A stretch of DNA of 60,607 bases, taken from NCBI GenBank assembly GCA_910579575.1, contig CAJTUM010000011.1:1-60607 (forward strand). The letters run 5' to 3'. The stretch comes from an uncultured Eubacteriales bacterium. Lineage in GTDB: Bacteria > Bacillota > Clostridia > Oscillospirales > Butyricicoccaceae. Below, in pieces: positions 9,408 to 15,678 of the stretch. Both the position numbers and the translations under genes were made by a program. The notes under the pieces are model-generated. The model saw only the letters and a program-made list of their open reading frames with translations. It had not been told where the DNA came from and did no database searches. The first letter of the stretch is position 1. Every line of letters starts with the position of its first letter.

Positions 9408-9512
9408 TTAGCGGCTGGGCTGACGTGGCCTTCTCCCCAGAAAGGACAGAAAGAGGGCGTTAGTCCCCGTAGCTTTGCGCCCCGCAGTTTCCTGTGGTTT
9501 GCCAAGGTAGAT
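9408..9512 (-). promoter_or_regulatory. GEMM-type (c-di-GMP-I-like) riboswitch, copy 3 (distal)
   Basis: On the minus strand: TTGGCAAACC, GAAA tetraloop on CCACAG/CTGCGG (one mismatch), GGGCGCAAAGC, GGGGACTAACGCC, a longer variable arm, then CACGTCAGCCCAGCCGCTA. The G20 equivalent is kept, but the A of the GGACGCAAAGC block (A47 equivalent) is G, which may lower ligand affinity. It shares TAGTCCCCRTAGCTTTGCG and GGGCTGACGTGGC (plus-strand reading) with copy 2, so the array arose by duplication. Confidence 0.75.
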
Positions 9513-9776
9513 CCGGCGTATCGTCCAGGGCCAAAACGCGCCGCAGGCCCTGCTCTTTGCCAATCTTTGCGCAAAGAACAAGGCTGCCTGCCGCGGGCAA
9601 GGCCGCCGCGATACGATATTGTGCATTAGCGCCCTCCTTTCTGCCAAGAAGAGGATCAGACAAAAACGGGCTTCCGGTTTTTCGATAACAAAAAACCGCA
9701 GCCGCTGACAGAACGCTTTCTCTGACAAAACGGGCCTTTGGAATCTCGCCCCCGCAGGGGCGCCGAGGCAAAAGCC
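9513..9776. other. Leader/intergenic DNA between orphan gene and riboswitch array
   Basis: No convincing gene. On the minus strand it holds stem-loops GAGGC/GCCTC (9765-9778) and GCCCC/GGGGC (near 9749-9762), neither with a T-run, and an imperfect CGGTTTTT/AAAAACCG stem near 9680-9706. No strong terminator separates the orphan gene from the riboswitches, so readthrough into the adhesin gene is possible. Confidence 0.5.
9618..9647 (-). promoter_or_regulatory. Possible promoter of the riboswitch-adhesin unit
   Basis: On the minus strand TTGGCA is separated by 18 bases from CACAAT, ~100 bases before the first riboswitch. It is a weak match. A good ribosome binding site (AGAAAGGAGG) and ATG lie within it, but the reading frame runs into the riboswitches and is not believed. 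Transcription might instead arrive from the promoter at 10383-10412. Confidence 0.3.
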
Positions 9777-10259
9777 TCAGCAGGATGCGCCGGCGAGAGC
9801 CGACCAGAGCAGATGAAGCAATTCTAAAGCGCTGCGGAACCGGATTTTGCGAGGCGGCTCGCTGAGAGTAAGCTCGCCTTGAATGCTGGCGTGCTGACGA
9901 TAATAGACGCGGACAGAGGCGGTATAATAAGCGCCTCGCTTGCCCGCCAGGGCCTGGGGCTCATAGTAAGGGCCCGGCGCCTGGGCAACGACGGGATTTT
10001 GCCTTTCAAAAACTTGCCGGGGCTGCTGCCAAGCGGCAGGCCGGCCGGCTTCGTCCACGGCGTTTTCTATGGCGAAAAGCAATTGGTCCAACCCCCGAAA
10101 GGAACGGGGGTCTTTGGAAAAATAAGACCATAGCTCGCCGCAGGCAATTTGATCCTGCCAGCTTGAAAAGCAAATCAGCATCGTAAAAGCATAATCGGGC
10201 CAACGGGCTGAAACGTTCTGAGAGCCGGCGCCGCCGGCGATTTTTGTTTTGGTTTCCAT
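9777..10259 (-). CDS. Orphan 160-residue protein downstream of the candidate invertible promoter
   Basis: The start at 10259 (METKTK) follows AAGGATC; the longer frame to 10337 would begin inside the 5' leader next to the inverted repeat. No signal peptide or membrane segment. It contains SSWQDQIACGELWSYFSKDP and LLFAIENAVDEAG, both helical, then a Pro/Gln-rich stretch and a basic C-terminal half with YYTASVRVYYRQ and IRFRSALELLHLLWSAL. I do not recognise the family. It is the first gene downstream of the strong leftward promoter at 10383-10412, which sits between 18-bp inverted repeats beside a tyrosine recombinase gene, so its expression is probably phase-variable. It might be regulatory, but nothing in the sequence proves that. 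Confidence 0.6.
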   Translation of the reverse strand: METKTKIAGGAGSQNVSARWPDYAFTMLICFSSWQDQIACGELWSYFSKDPRSFRGLDQLLFAIENAVDEAGRPAAWQQPRQVFERQNPVVAQAPGPYYEPQALAGKRGAYYTASVRVYYRQHASIQGELTLSEPPRKIRFRSALELLHLLWSALAGASC

Positions 10260-10335
10260 GCTGATCCTTCCCAAGCGCGTCTGTTTTCCGTTACAGAGAA
10301 TAGGAACGCGAACCCTTTTCCCGCCAGCAGTCAAC

Positions 10336-10353
10336 ATTCACATTCTGCCTACT
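10336..10353 (+). repeat. Left arm of 18-bp perfect inverted repeat
   Basis: ATTCACATTCTGCCTACT; its exact reverse complement is at 10567-10584. Similarity continues inward imperfectly (AATCCT shared). It lies in the 5' leader of the orphan gene, 76 bases from its start codon. Confidence 0.9.
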
Positions 10354-10382
10354 TCAAAAATCCTCCCTATGGAATGGGACGC

Positions 10383-10412
10383 ATTATATCACAGCTTTTA
10401 CTGTAAAATCAA
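10383..10412 (-). promoter_or_regulatory. Strong leftward promoter inside the inverted-repeat segment
   Basis: TTGATT, 18 bases, TATAAT with an extended -10 (TGATATAAT), preceded by a very A/T-rich tract (10411-10450) like an UP element. In the orientation shown it reads toward the orphan gene at 9777-10259. Confidence 0.75.
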
Positions 10413-10448
10413 GATATTTTATTCTATTTTAAATTATTTTATGGTATA

Positions 10449-10484
10449 GGAAAAAACAGCCGCAAAAAGATCTGCGTTTGCGGC
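10449..10484 (-). terminator. Leftward terminator inside the inverted-repeat segment
   Basis: Stem GCCGCAAA/TTTGCGGC (10459-10484) is followed on the minus strand by TGTTTTTTCC. It would stop recombinase transcripts before the strong leftward promoter. In the flipped orientation it would act rightward. Confidence 0.75.
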
Positions 10485-10507
10485 TCCTTTCCTGCGCCAA
10501 AAAATAC

Positions 10508-10537
10508 TTGCAAACAGACGGAAGAGTATGTTAAAAT
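10508..10537 (+). promoter_or_regulatory. Rightward promoter inside the inverted-repeat segment
   Basis: TTGCAA, 18 bases, TAAAAT with TG one base upstream of the -10. It points at the 3' end of the recombinase gene (antisense). After inversion it would point left toward the orphan gene, at the same distance from the repeat arm as the other promoter. Confidence 0.6.
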
Positions 10538-10566
10538 AAAGACGTCGCAAGAAGAAGGATTCTAAC

Positions 10567-10584
10567 AGTAGGCAGAATGTGAAT
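10567..10584 (-). repeat. Right arm of 18-bp perfect inverted repeat
   Basis: AGTAGGCAGAATGTGAAT, exact reverse complement of 10336-10353, 24 bases from the recombinase stop codon. No further copy was noticed elsewhere in the window by eye. Confidence 0.9.
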
Positions 10585-10607
10585 AGTGTGCAACAGGCTG
10601 AAAGCGG

Positions 10608-11453
10608 TCAGGTGACCAATTTCAGCCTTTCTATTTGCCTGGCCAGCTCGTCGCCGCCGGTCAATAGGTAGATACGAGTGGTATCGATGCTGCTGTGCCC
10701 CAACACGTCCGCCAGACGCACGATATCATTGAAATTTTGGTAAAAAACAATAGCGAATAGATGGCGAAGGTTGTGGGGGAAAACTTTGCTTGCCTCCACC
10801 TCCGCCGCGCGGCAAAGGGATTTCATCTCTCGCCAAATTTGCCGGCGGGAAAGGCTGGTTCCGCTTTTGGTGAGAAAAATTTCTCCTGAAACAATTTGTC
10901 GCTCTCGGGCATATTGCAGCAGCTTGCGGCACAGTTTGCGAGGCAGCAATATCGTGCGGATTTTTCCCTTGAGGGCGATATCTGCCCGCCCTCTTTTGGC
11001 GGCCTCTACCGTGAGATACCGCAATTCGCTGACCCGGACGCCGGTGGCGCACAAGGCCTGCATCAGAAGCTCCAGCCGAAGTTGGCCGGAGGCGCGGGCA
11101 GCTTTGGTCAGCCGGCGGTATTCCTGTTGGGTCAGCTCTTTTTCCGGCTGGCGGAACAGCCTCCTCTGCACCCGAAAAAACCGGAGGCGGCAATCTTCCC
11201 ACCCCAGAAACCGGAACAGGCCGTTGACGGCAGACAGCTTAGCGTTGATGGTGGCGGGCGACAGCCCTGCTCGCAACAAACGTTCCTTCCAACACACGGC
11301 TTTCTCCTTGGAAACAGCTTGTCCTTCTAAGTAACGGCAGAAAGATAAGATATCTCTTTGGTATTTTTCGATAGTACTTTGAGCCCGCTCTTCCGTCTGA
11401 AGGTAGGCCCAAAAATCCTCCAGCAATCGGCTGGATATCACGCGATTTGACAT
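10608..11453 (-). CDS. Tyrosine recombinase, likely DNA invertase
   Basis: 281 residues, a full single-unit tyrosine recombinase. The start at 11453 follows AAGGAG. An N-terminal SAM-like core-binding domain (~10-95, QSTIEKYQRDILSFCRYL) is followed by the catalytic domain. Catalytic residues seen: first Arg in ATGVRVSEL, the Lys of the beta-hairpin near LKGKIRTI, HNLRH (His and second Arg), LGHSS and TTRIY (Tyr). The compact size and lack of a phage-type arm-binding domain fit XerC/D-like or phase-variation invertases rather than an element integrase. The 18-bp inverted repeats directly downstream are the obvious substrate. It has its own promoter at 11580-11608 and a structured leader shared with two other genes in the window. 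Confidence 0.85.
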   Translation of the reverse strand: MSNRVISSRLLEDFWAYLQTEERAQSTIEKYQRDILSFCRYLEGQAVSKEKAVCWKERLLRAGLSPATINAKLSAVNGLFRFLGWEDCRLRFFRVQRRLFRQPEKELTQQEYRRLTKAARASGQLRLELLMQALCATGVRVSELRYLTVEAAKRGRADIALKGKIRTILLPRKLCRKLLQYARERQIVSGEIFLTKSGTSLSRRQIWREMKSLCRAAEVEASKVFPHNLRHLFAIVFYQNFNDIVRLADVLGHSSIDTTRIYLLTGGDELARQIERLKLVT

Positions 11454-11461
11454 AAAATTTT

Positions 11462-11570
11462 GCTCCTTTTTTGTGTCCCCTAAAAATCTTCTGGATTTTT
11501 AGGGGTCCCTCGTTTGAATGGATTTCCGGCAAATGAATTGCCGGAAATCGAGCCGCCGCATTGGCGAGGC
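11462..11570 (-). repeat. Paired-hairpin leader element, copy 1
   Basis: On the minus strand: GATTTCCGG/CCGGAAATC stem, CATTCAAACGAGGGAC, then CCCCTAAAAATC/GATTTTTAGGGG stem, ending in ACAAAAAAGGAGC, which is the recombinase ribosome binding site. Closely similar DNA lies directly upstream of the hydrogenase operon (30960-31065), and a diverged version lies near 24430-24535. Confidence 0.75.
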
Positions 11571-11579
11571 TTTGCCGCT

Positions 11580-11608
11580 ATTGTACTTTATTTGGGGCTA
11601 TATGTCGA
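11580..11608 (-). promoter_or_regulatory. Promoter of the recombinase gene
   Basis: TCGACA, 17 bases, TACAAT on the minus strand, giving a ~120-base leader that contains the paired-hairpin element. Confidence 0.5.
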
Positions 11609-11914
11609 ATCGTGTCGGAATTTGCGGTGAAATAGGGATTCCTTTTGTCGAATAAGTGTGGGAAAATAAAATTATGGATAAGAGTCTTTGGGCCAAGAGA
11701 AGGGCGGCGCTCTAGACTCTTGCCACTTGTCCGCCAAAGGCTGTTGTGGTAAAGTAATATAGTCAATGTGTTTGAAAAGACGCAATGCGAATTTTTAACC
11801 GACAATTTGAGTCGCCGGGCAGGCGCAGCCTGCGCGTGAAAATCGCGTTCCTGCGGTTTGAGCCCGCCGGCTATCACAGAAAAACGCTGGAAAGCGGACA
11901 AAGGCGGAGATAAA
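11609..11914. other. Intergenic region upstream of nrdR
   Basis: About 300 bases between the divergent recombinase and nrdR genes. It contains a GC-rich stem near 11815-11845 (GCAGGCGCAGCCTGC) but no gene that I can support. No clear sigma-A promoter for nrdR was picked out by eye. Confidence 0.4.
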
Positions 11915-12376
11915 ATGAAATGTCCATATTGCGGATACCTGGAAAGCAAAGTGGTGGATTCGCGGCCTACGGACGAGGGAGGCAGCATTCGCCGGCGCCG
12001 GGAATGTCAATCCTGCGGGCGCAGGTTTACCACCTATGAGACGGTGGAAAACGTGCCTCTGATGGTGATTAAGCGAGACGGTTCCCGCCAGGCGTTTAAC
12101 AAAAGCAAGCTGTTGAGCGGGCTGGTGAAAGCCTGCGAAAAGCGGCCGGTGGCCATGGCTTCGCTGGAGGATGCCTGCGGGCAGATTGAGCAAAGGCTTT
12201 CCAACTCTATGGAGAGAGAAATTGATTCCAGGCGGATTGGGGAGCTGGCGATGGAAAGCCTGAAGGAAATCGATCAGGTGGCCTATGTGCGCTTTGCTTC
12301 CGTATACCGAGAGTTCAAGGATATCGGCGCGTTTATGGACGAGCTGAGCAAGCTATTGCAAAGCAAGGGCGGTTGA
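11915..12376 (+). CDS. nrdR: Transcriptional repressor NrdR
   Basis: 153 residues, the usual family length. The N-terminal zinc ribbon has CPYC (residues 3-6) and CQSCGRRF (~31-38), with the conserved RRRREC and RFTTYE segments. An ATP-cone domain follows (~49-139, VIKRDGSRQAFNKSKL). NrdR senses ATP/dATP and represses ribonucleotide reductase genes by binding NrdR boxes. The start at 11915 follows AAGGCGGAG; an upstream in-frame ATG at 11858 would add non-family residues before the zinc ribbon. No ribonucleotide reductase gene is in the window. Confidence 0.97.
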   Translation: MKCPYCGYLESKVVDSRPTDEGGSIRRRRECQSCGRRFTTYETVENVPLMVIKRDGSRQAFNKSKLLSGLVKACEKRPVAMASLEDACGQIEQRLSNSMEREIDSRRIGELAMESLKEIDQVAYVRFASVYREFKDIGAFMDELSKLLQSKGG

Positions 12377-12425
12377 AGTTTCGTCTGCCGGTGTAAAACC
12401 AAAAATCGGCTGTTCGCCGCAGAAA

Positions 12426-12460
12426 AACGCCGCCCGGGCAAATTGTCTCCGGACGGCGTT
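12426..12460. terminator. Bidirectional terminator between nrdR and the DUF4363 gene
   Basis: Stem AACGCCGCCCGG/CCGGACGGCGTT (one mismatch) with T-rich flanks on both sides, between two convergent genes. Confidence 0.8.
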
Positions 12461-12464
12461 TCCT

Positions 12465-12827
12465 TTATAAGATGTTTTCTACCGTCAGCCCGTCGGCTTC
12501 AGGCAGGCGGCGCAGCAGATAAGCCAAGCGGCGGGCTTGTCGCCAGTAATTCTCTGGCTGCCCCAGGGCCAGGCTGGCGAAGCAATCTTCAAAAGCCTCG
12601 TCGATTTCCTCCAGGGAAGAATGGACATACAGGGTGGAGAGCAGCGGCGTTTTTTTAAGGTAAAGGGCATAGGCTCGTTCCAGGCTTTCATCGGCCTGAG
12701 CGCTTTCCAAAGAGGCGGGAATCAAACTGGCGATTTCTTCCGCCGCCCCCACGGCATAGCTTTGGGCGGCAAAACCGCCCAACACGACGGCGACCAGCAG
12801 GAACGCCGCCAGATAAGATCTCCACAT
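12465..12827 (-). CDS. DUF4363-like membrane-anchored protein
   Basis: 120 residues: an N-terminal hydrophobic segment (YLAAFLLVAVVLGGFAAQSYA) and a helical, partly acidic soluble part (LEEIDEAFEDCFASL, WRQARRLAYLLRRL) likely outside the membrane. This is the usual form of DUF4363 proteins, which are typically encoded next to a YetF/DUF421 gene, as here with a 3-base gap. The two are clearly one operon. Function unknown. Confidence 0.75.
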   Translation of the reverse strand: MWRSYLAAFLLVAVVLGGFAAQSYAVGAAEEIASLIPASLESAQADESLERAYALYLKKTPLLSTLYVHSSLEEIDEAFEDCFASLALGQPENYWRQARRLAYLLRRLPEADGLTVENIL

Positions 12828-12830
12828 TGT

Positions 12831-13505
12831 TCAGCGCTCCTTTCGGAATAAAATGATGCTGCCTGGTCGGTCGGCGCATAATAAAAAGACCTCTTCCGCC
12901 CGGCTGACGCCGTTGCTGCGCAGCGTTTTTTCCACCCAAGCCTGGTTGTGTCCCGTCTTTTCCAAGCCCTGCTCCCGCAGGACGCCGTCGGCAATCAGCA
13001 CCTCCATAGGGTAGCTGGGCGCCGCCGCTTTGCCCAGGCTTTGGGGCGTGGCGGCCTGCGCCTCAGGCGTCAGCAGCACGCTGAGCTGCCCGTTTGTCTC
13101 CACCAGGGCGGATTGCACGTCCTGCAAATTGAACACATCCTTCAGGCGCAGGCTTTCAAACAAATCGTCCAGCGTCATCCGCATTTGGCGGAGGGCTTGC
13201 TGGCTGACGACGCCGTCCTGAATGACCTCCACAGGCGAGCCGCTCAGCGCTTTACGGATTTTCTCGCTGCGCATGGACAAAGCGGAAAGCAAAATTTCCG
13301 CGCCAATCAGCGTGATAATAGGCACTATGCCATGAAGCAGAGGGATATTCAGATCCTGCATAGGCACAGAGGCCACGGCGGAAATCAGGATGGTTATGAC
13401 AAACTCTGTGGCTTGCATTTCAGCCACTTGGCGTTTGCCCATCAAGCGAAAGGCCGCAATGATGAATACGTATAAAATAACGGTTCGGCAAAATGGCACC
13501 AGCAT
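12831..13505 (-). CDS. DUF421 / YetF family membrane protein
   Basis: 224 residues. Three N-terminal membrane segments (~5-22, 33-50, 55-75) contain the family signature FRLMGKRQVAEMQATEFVI. A cytoplasmic domain follows with the family block GSPVEVIQDGVVSQQALRQM and SLRLKDVFNLQDVQSALVE. Family members include B. subtilis YetF and YrbG; a role in envelope or spore-germination lipid homeostasis has been proposed. Translated as a pair with the DUF4363 gene. No promoter is assigned. Confidence 0.9.
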   Translation of the reverse strand: MLVPFCRTVILYVFIIAAFRLMGKRQVAEMQATEFVITILISAVASVPMQDLNIPLLHGIVPIITLIGAEILLSALSMRSEKIRKALSGSPVEVIQDGVVSQQALRQMRMTLDDLFESLRLKDVFNLQDVQSALVETNGQLSVLLTPEAQAATPQSLGKAAAPSYPMEVLIADGVLREQGLEKTGHNQAWVEKTLRSNGVSRAEEVFLLCADRPGSIILFRKER

Positions 13506-13614
13506 AATTGATCACCCGATTACAGTTTGCTCAAAAAAACGGAAGAAATTCCGGCACACGAAATATATTTAAGGCGATATATATTTGGATATGTATAAAA
13601 GTCTGTATATACTC

Positions 13615-13643
13615 TGGCATAGATTCCGTTAAAACGATATAAT
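13615..13643 (+). promoter_or_regulatory. Promoter of the XRE regulator at 13684
   Basis: TGGCAT, 17 bases, perfect TATAAT (13638-13643), ~35 bases before the start codon. Confidence 0.5.
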
Positions 13644-13683
13644 TGAAAAAAGCAGGAATAAAAAAAGAAACGAGGGCTTGGGG

Positions 13684-13989
13684 ATGGATTTGATAGAGCA
13701 CAACAAAAAACAAGAAGAAGCGCTTCGCCAGATGAGATTGGTGCTGGGGCAAAATATTCGCGCCAAAAGAGAAGCCCTGGGCTACAGCCAGGAAAAGCTG
13801 GCGTTTTTGGCCGGCATGGGCGCCGCTCATCTGGGGAATATCGAGAGAGGAAGCGAGAAAAATAATCCGACTCTTTCTACGCTGCTCAAAATCTCCATTG
13901 GCCTGCATACCACGCTGGAAGAGTTGCTGGAGGACTCCTGTCGGCAGGAAGAGGGGGAGCGAGAAACAGCCGAAGCCAGAACCCGCTGA
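13684..13989 (+). CDS. XRE-family helix-turn-helix regulator
   Basis: 101 residues. The HTH domain spans ~18-80 (GQNIRAKREALGYSQEKLAFLAGM, GNIERGSEKNNPTLSTLLKI). The basic N-terminus and acidic C-terminal tail (LEELLEDSCRQEEGERETAEARTR) carry no sensor domain. The ATG at 13684 is preferred over the TTG six bases upstream because of spacing from GAGGG. It stands alone before tRNA-Pro; its target is unknown. Confidence 0.85.
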   Translation: MDLIEHNKKQEEALRQMRLVLGQNIRAKREALGYSQEKLAFLAGMGAAHLGNIERGSEKNNPTLSTLLKISIGLHTTLEELLEDSCRQEEGERETAEARTR

Positions 13990-14084
13990 AACCAGGGAAA
14001 AAACCGTTGTTTTGGCTGGGCAAGCTCCGGCTCCGGTTGCTTGAAAGAATTTTTGAAAACGCAAAAAAAAATTTCAAAAAACTA

Positions 14085-14113
14085 TTGCAATTCCGGCAGT
14101 GCTGTGGTATTAT
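14085..14113 (+). promoter_or_regulatory. Promoter of tRNA-Pro
   Basis: TTGCAA, 17 bases, TATTAT, ending 14 bases before the mature tRNA 5' end. Confidence 0.75.
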
Positions 14114-14126
14114 ATTTCTTGCAAAC

Positions 14127-14203
14127 CCGGGTGTGGCGCAGTTTGGTAGCGCGCTTGAATGGGGTTCAAGAGGCCGGAGGTTCGACTCCTCTCACTCGGA
14201 CCA
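14127..14203 (+). tRNA. tRNA-Pro(GGG)
   Basis: A full cloverleaf can be folded: acceptor CCGGGTG/CACTCGG (one G-U), D arm GCGC AGTTTGGTA GCGC, anticodon stem CTTGA/TCAAG with loop ATGGGGT (anticodon GGG after U33), T arm GGAGG TTCGACT CCTCT (one G-U pair), discriminator A and encoded CCA. The decayed integrase fragments just downstream on the opposite strand suggest its 3' end was once an attachment site. Confidence 0.95.
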
Positions 14204-14207
14204 AAAG

Positions 14208-14249
14208 TTGCGGAAATCAGCTTAAATCGCTGGTTTCCGCAATTTTTTT
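14208..14249 (+). terminator. Terminator of tRNA-Pro
   Basis: Stem TTGCGGAAATCAGC/GCTGGTTTCCGCAA (one mismatch) followed by seven T. Confidence 0.85.
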
Positions 14250-14307
14250 GCTTTTTTGTTTTGGGGACAGGCTAGAAATTTTTGGGCTATTACGAATCGA
14301 TTTTTTG

Positions 14308-14602
14308 CTACAAGCTGTCTGTGATCCGTCGCAGGTCTTCCAGAGAGACGTCCTGATAGCGGCGCAGCATGGCGGCGTCGGCGTGGCCCATCAGATTCAG
14401 CTTGTCTTTGTCTGGGGCGGATACCCGCTTCATCAGGGTGGCGAAGGTGCGGCGGCAGCTGTGGGGAAGATTGGCGGCGCTTGACGCCGTTGATCTCCCC
14501 AATGAGGTTGGAGATGCCGCATTGCTTCAGCACTCGGTAGAACAGCGCCCGATCAGCGCCGATGGTCAGCAGGGCGCCCTCCGGGCCGCAGAACACAGGC
14601 CC
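14308..14602 (-). pseudogene. Tyrosine integrase, C-terminal fragment
   Basis: Two frames together give an integrase C-terminus. One carries GALLTIGADRALFYRVLKQC. After a frameshift near 14480 the other carries SCRRTFATLMKRV (degenerate His-x-x-Arg box), LNLMGHADAAMLRRYQDV (Gly-His and catalytic Tyr) and the usual end DLRRITDSL. The first part is fused in frame to a serine recombinase remnant upstream. It lies ~105 bases from tRNA-Pro and is transcribed toward it, the typical layout of an integrase beside its tRNA attachment site. Matching N-terminal sequence is found 3 kb away at 17715-17956. Confidence 0.7.
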
Positions 14603-15558
14603 TGTTTCTTTGCCCGCCGTCTTTGGCGCAGAAGCTGGATTTGGAACCGAACCCGAAGCGCTCGAACGTTTTTTGCGTTTCCGGTCTTTCACAACCACGC
14701 AATCAATATCGCCCCAAGTGATTTCTTTCTTGTCGTTTCCATACCACGCTGTCAAAACAACCTTGTCGTCATAGACAAAAATCTTGTCTACAAAATAGTC
14801 CAACAGATAATCCCTCACGGCTGAGTCATTCAGGTCGGCGCTCTTGTACTCGTCAAAAAAGTGCTGGATACTGATTTCATTCTTTGTCACGGCACGCTTG
14901 ATTTCCTCCGCCTCGATTGCTTCCGTCAACGCCTTTTTCCGGCCCTCCAACTCCAACAAGCGCGTCTGCGTTCTCTCGGAGAAAATACCCTGCTCTATCG
15001 TCCTCGCAAGGTTATTCAGGGCCTTTTCAGCCTCCGCCCGCTCCGCTTTCAGCCCCTCAATATAGCCCTTGTCCTCATGCTCTTTCTGATAGTACGCCGC
15101 CACGTCAACAGCCAGAGATGCAAGCAGTTCCGTGTCTTTTAAGTACTCTGACAGCATGAAACAGGCGATTGCCTCAATTTTGTCCTTTTTCACATACTTT
15201 AGGGAACACTTTTTCTTCCTCGCCGCGCCACAGGCATAGTAATAGTACGTTGCTCTTCCGTGACCTGACGTGCCGGAACAGCCCTGCATAGGCGTTCCGC
15301 ACTTCCCGTAGTAGAGTTTCCCCGTCAGCCAAAAGCGCGGGGCCTCGTCTGGGGTCAAGCCGTTTGCCCGCTGCCCGCCCTGCCGTTTGTTCAAAATCAG
15401 CCGCTTTTGCGTCGCCTCAAATACTTCCGGGGGAGACGATAGCAGGCATACCGTCAGGCGTGACAATATCTCCATAGCGGTACTCTCCGATATAGGCGCG
15501 GTTGTTCAAGATATGTGCAAGAAAATTGACCTTGAAGGGCTTTCCCCATTCCCCGCCT
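14602..15558 (-). pseudogene. Large serine recombinase, C-terminal remnant
   Basis: The frame to 15475 carries the recombinase zinc ribbon (FWLTGKLYYGKCGTPMQGCS; later cysteines in ACGAARKKKC) and the long coiled-coil/C-terminal region (EAEKALNNLARTIEQGIF, YLLDYFVDKIFVYDDKVVLT). The upstream piece of the Recombinase domain (GEWGKPFKVNFLAHILNNRA, IGEYRYGDIVTPDGMPAIV; ~15555-15436) is in another frame; the two are joined by one extra C in a run of five near 15430. The N-terminal catalytic domain with the active serine is missing, so the protein cannot recombine DNA. The 3' end runs into integrase sequence. Confidence 0.8.
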
Positions 15559-15644
15559 TGCTCCCAATTGCCGACAATCGCTCAGTGTCCGCCTGTGGCG
15601 GGCCACCCAGCTGCCGACACCTAGCAACGTCGCTTTCAATACAA

Positions 15645-15670
15645 AATCCCCCGCCAAGTGGCGGGGGATT
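15645..15670 (-). terminator. Terminator of the stalk-domain gene
   Basis: Perfect 11-bp stem AATCCCCCGCC/GGCGGGGGATT with a 4-base loop; T-rich on the minus-strand exit side. It lies just after the stop at 15679. Confidence 0.75.
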
Positions 15671-15678
15671 AGCTGTGA

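Larger units (their letters stand above)
10336..10584. other. Candidate invertible promoter segment
   Basis: 249 bp bounded by perfect 18-bp inverted repeats and placed 24 bases after the stop of a tyrosine recombinase gene. It carries two outward-facing promoters, each ending exactly 29 bases from its repeat arm, plus a hairpin terminator facing left. Inversion would swap which promoter reads into the orphan gene and riboswitch-adhesin genes and would reverse the terminator. This matches the architecture of recombinase-driven phase-variation switches known in Clostridia and Bacteroides. Actual inversion is inferred, not seen. Confidence 0.7.

Noticed and set aside
9408..9728. Minus-strand frame with a good AGAAAGGAGG site and ATG near 9626
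   Set aside because: The frame runs straight through the riboswitch copies and shows no protein-like composition; structure of the RNA explains the conservation better.
10336..10584. Inverted repeats as ends of an insertion sequence or MITE
   Set aside because: No flanking target duplication was seen, the interior holds promoters and a terminator rather than a transposase, and the adjacent recombinase with symmetric promoters favours an invertible segment. Not fully excluded.
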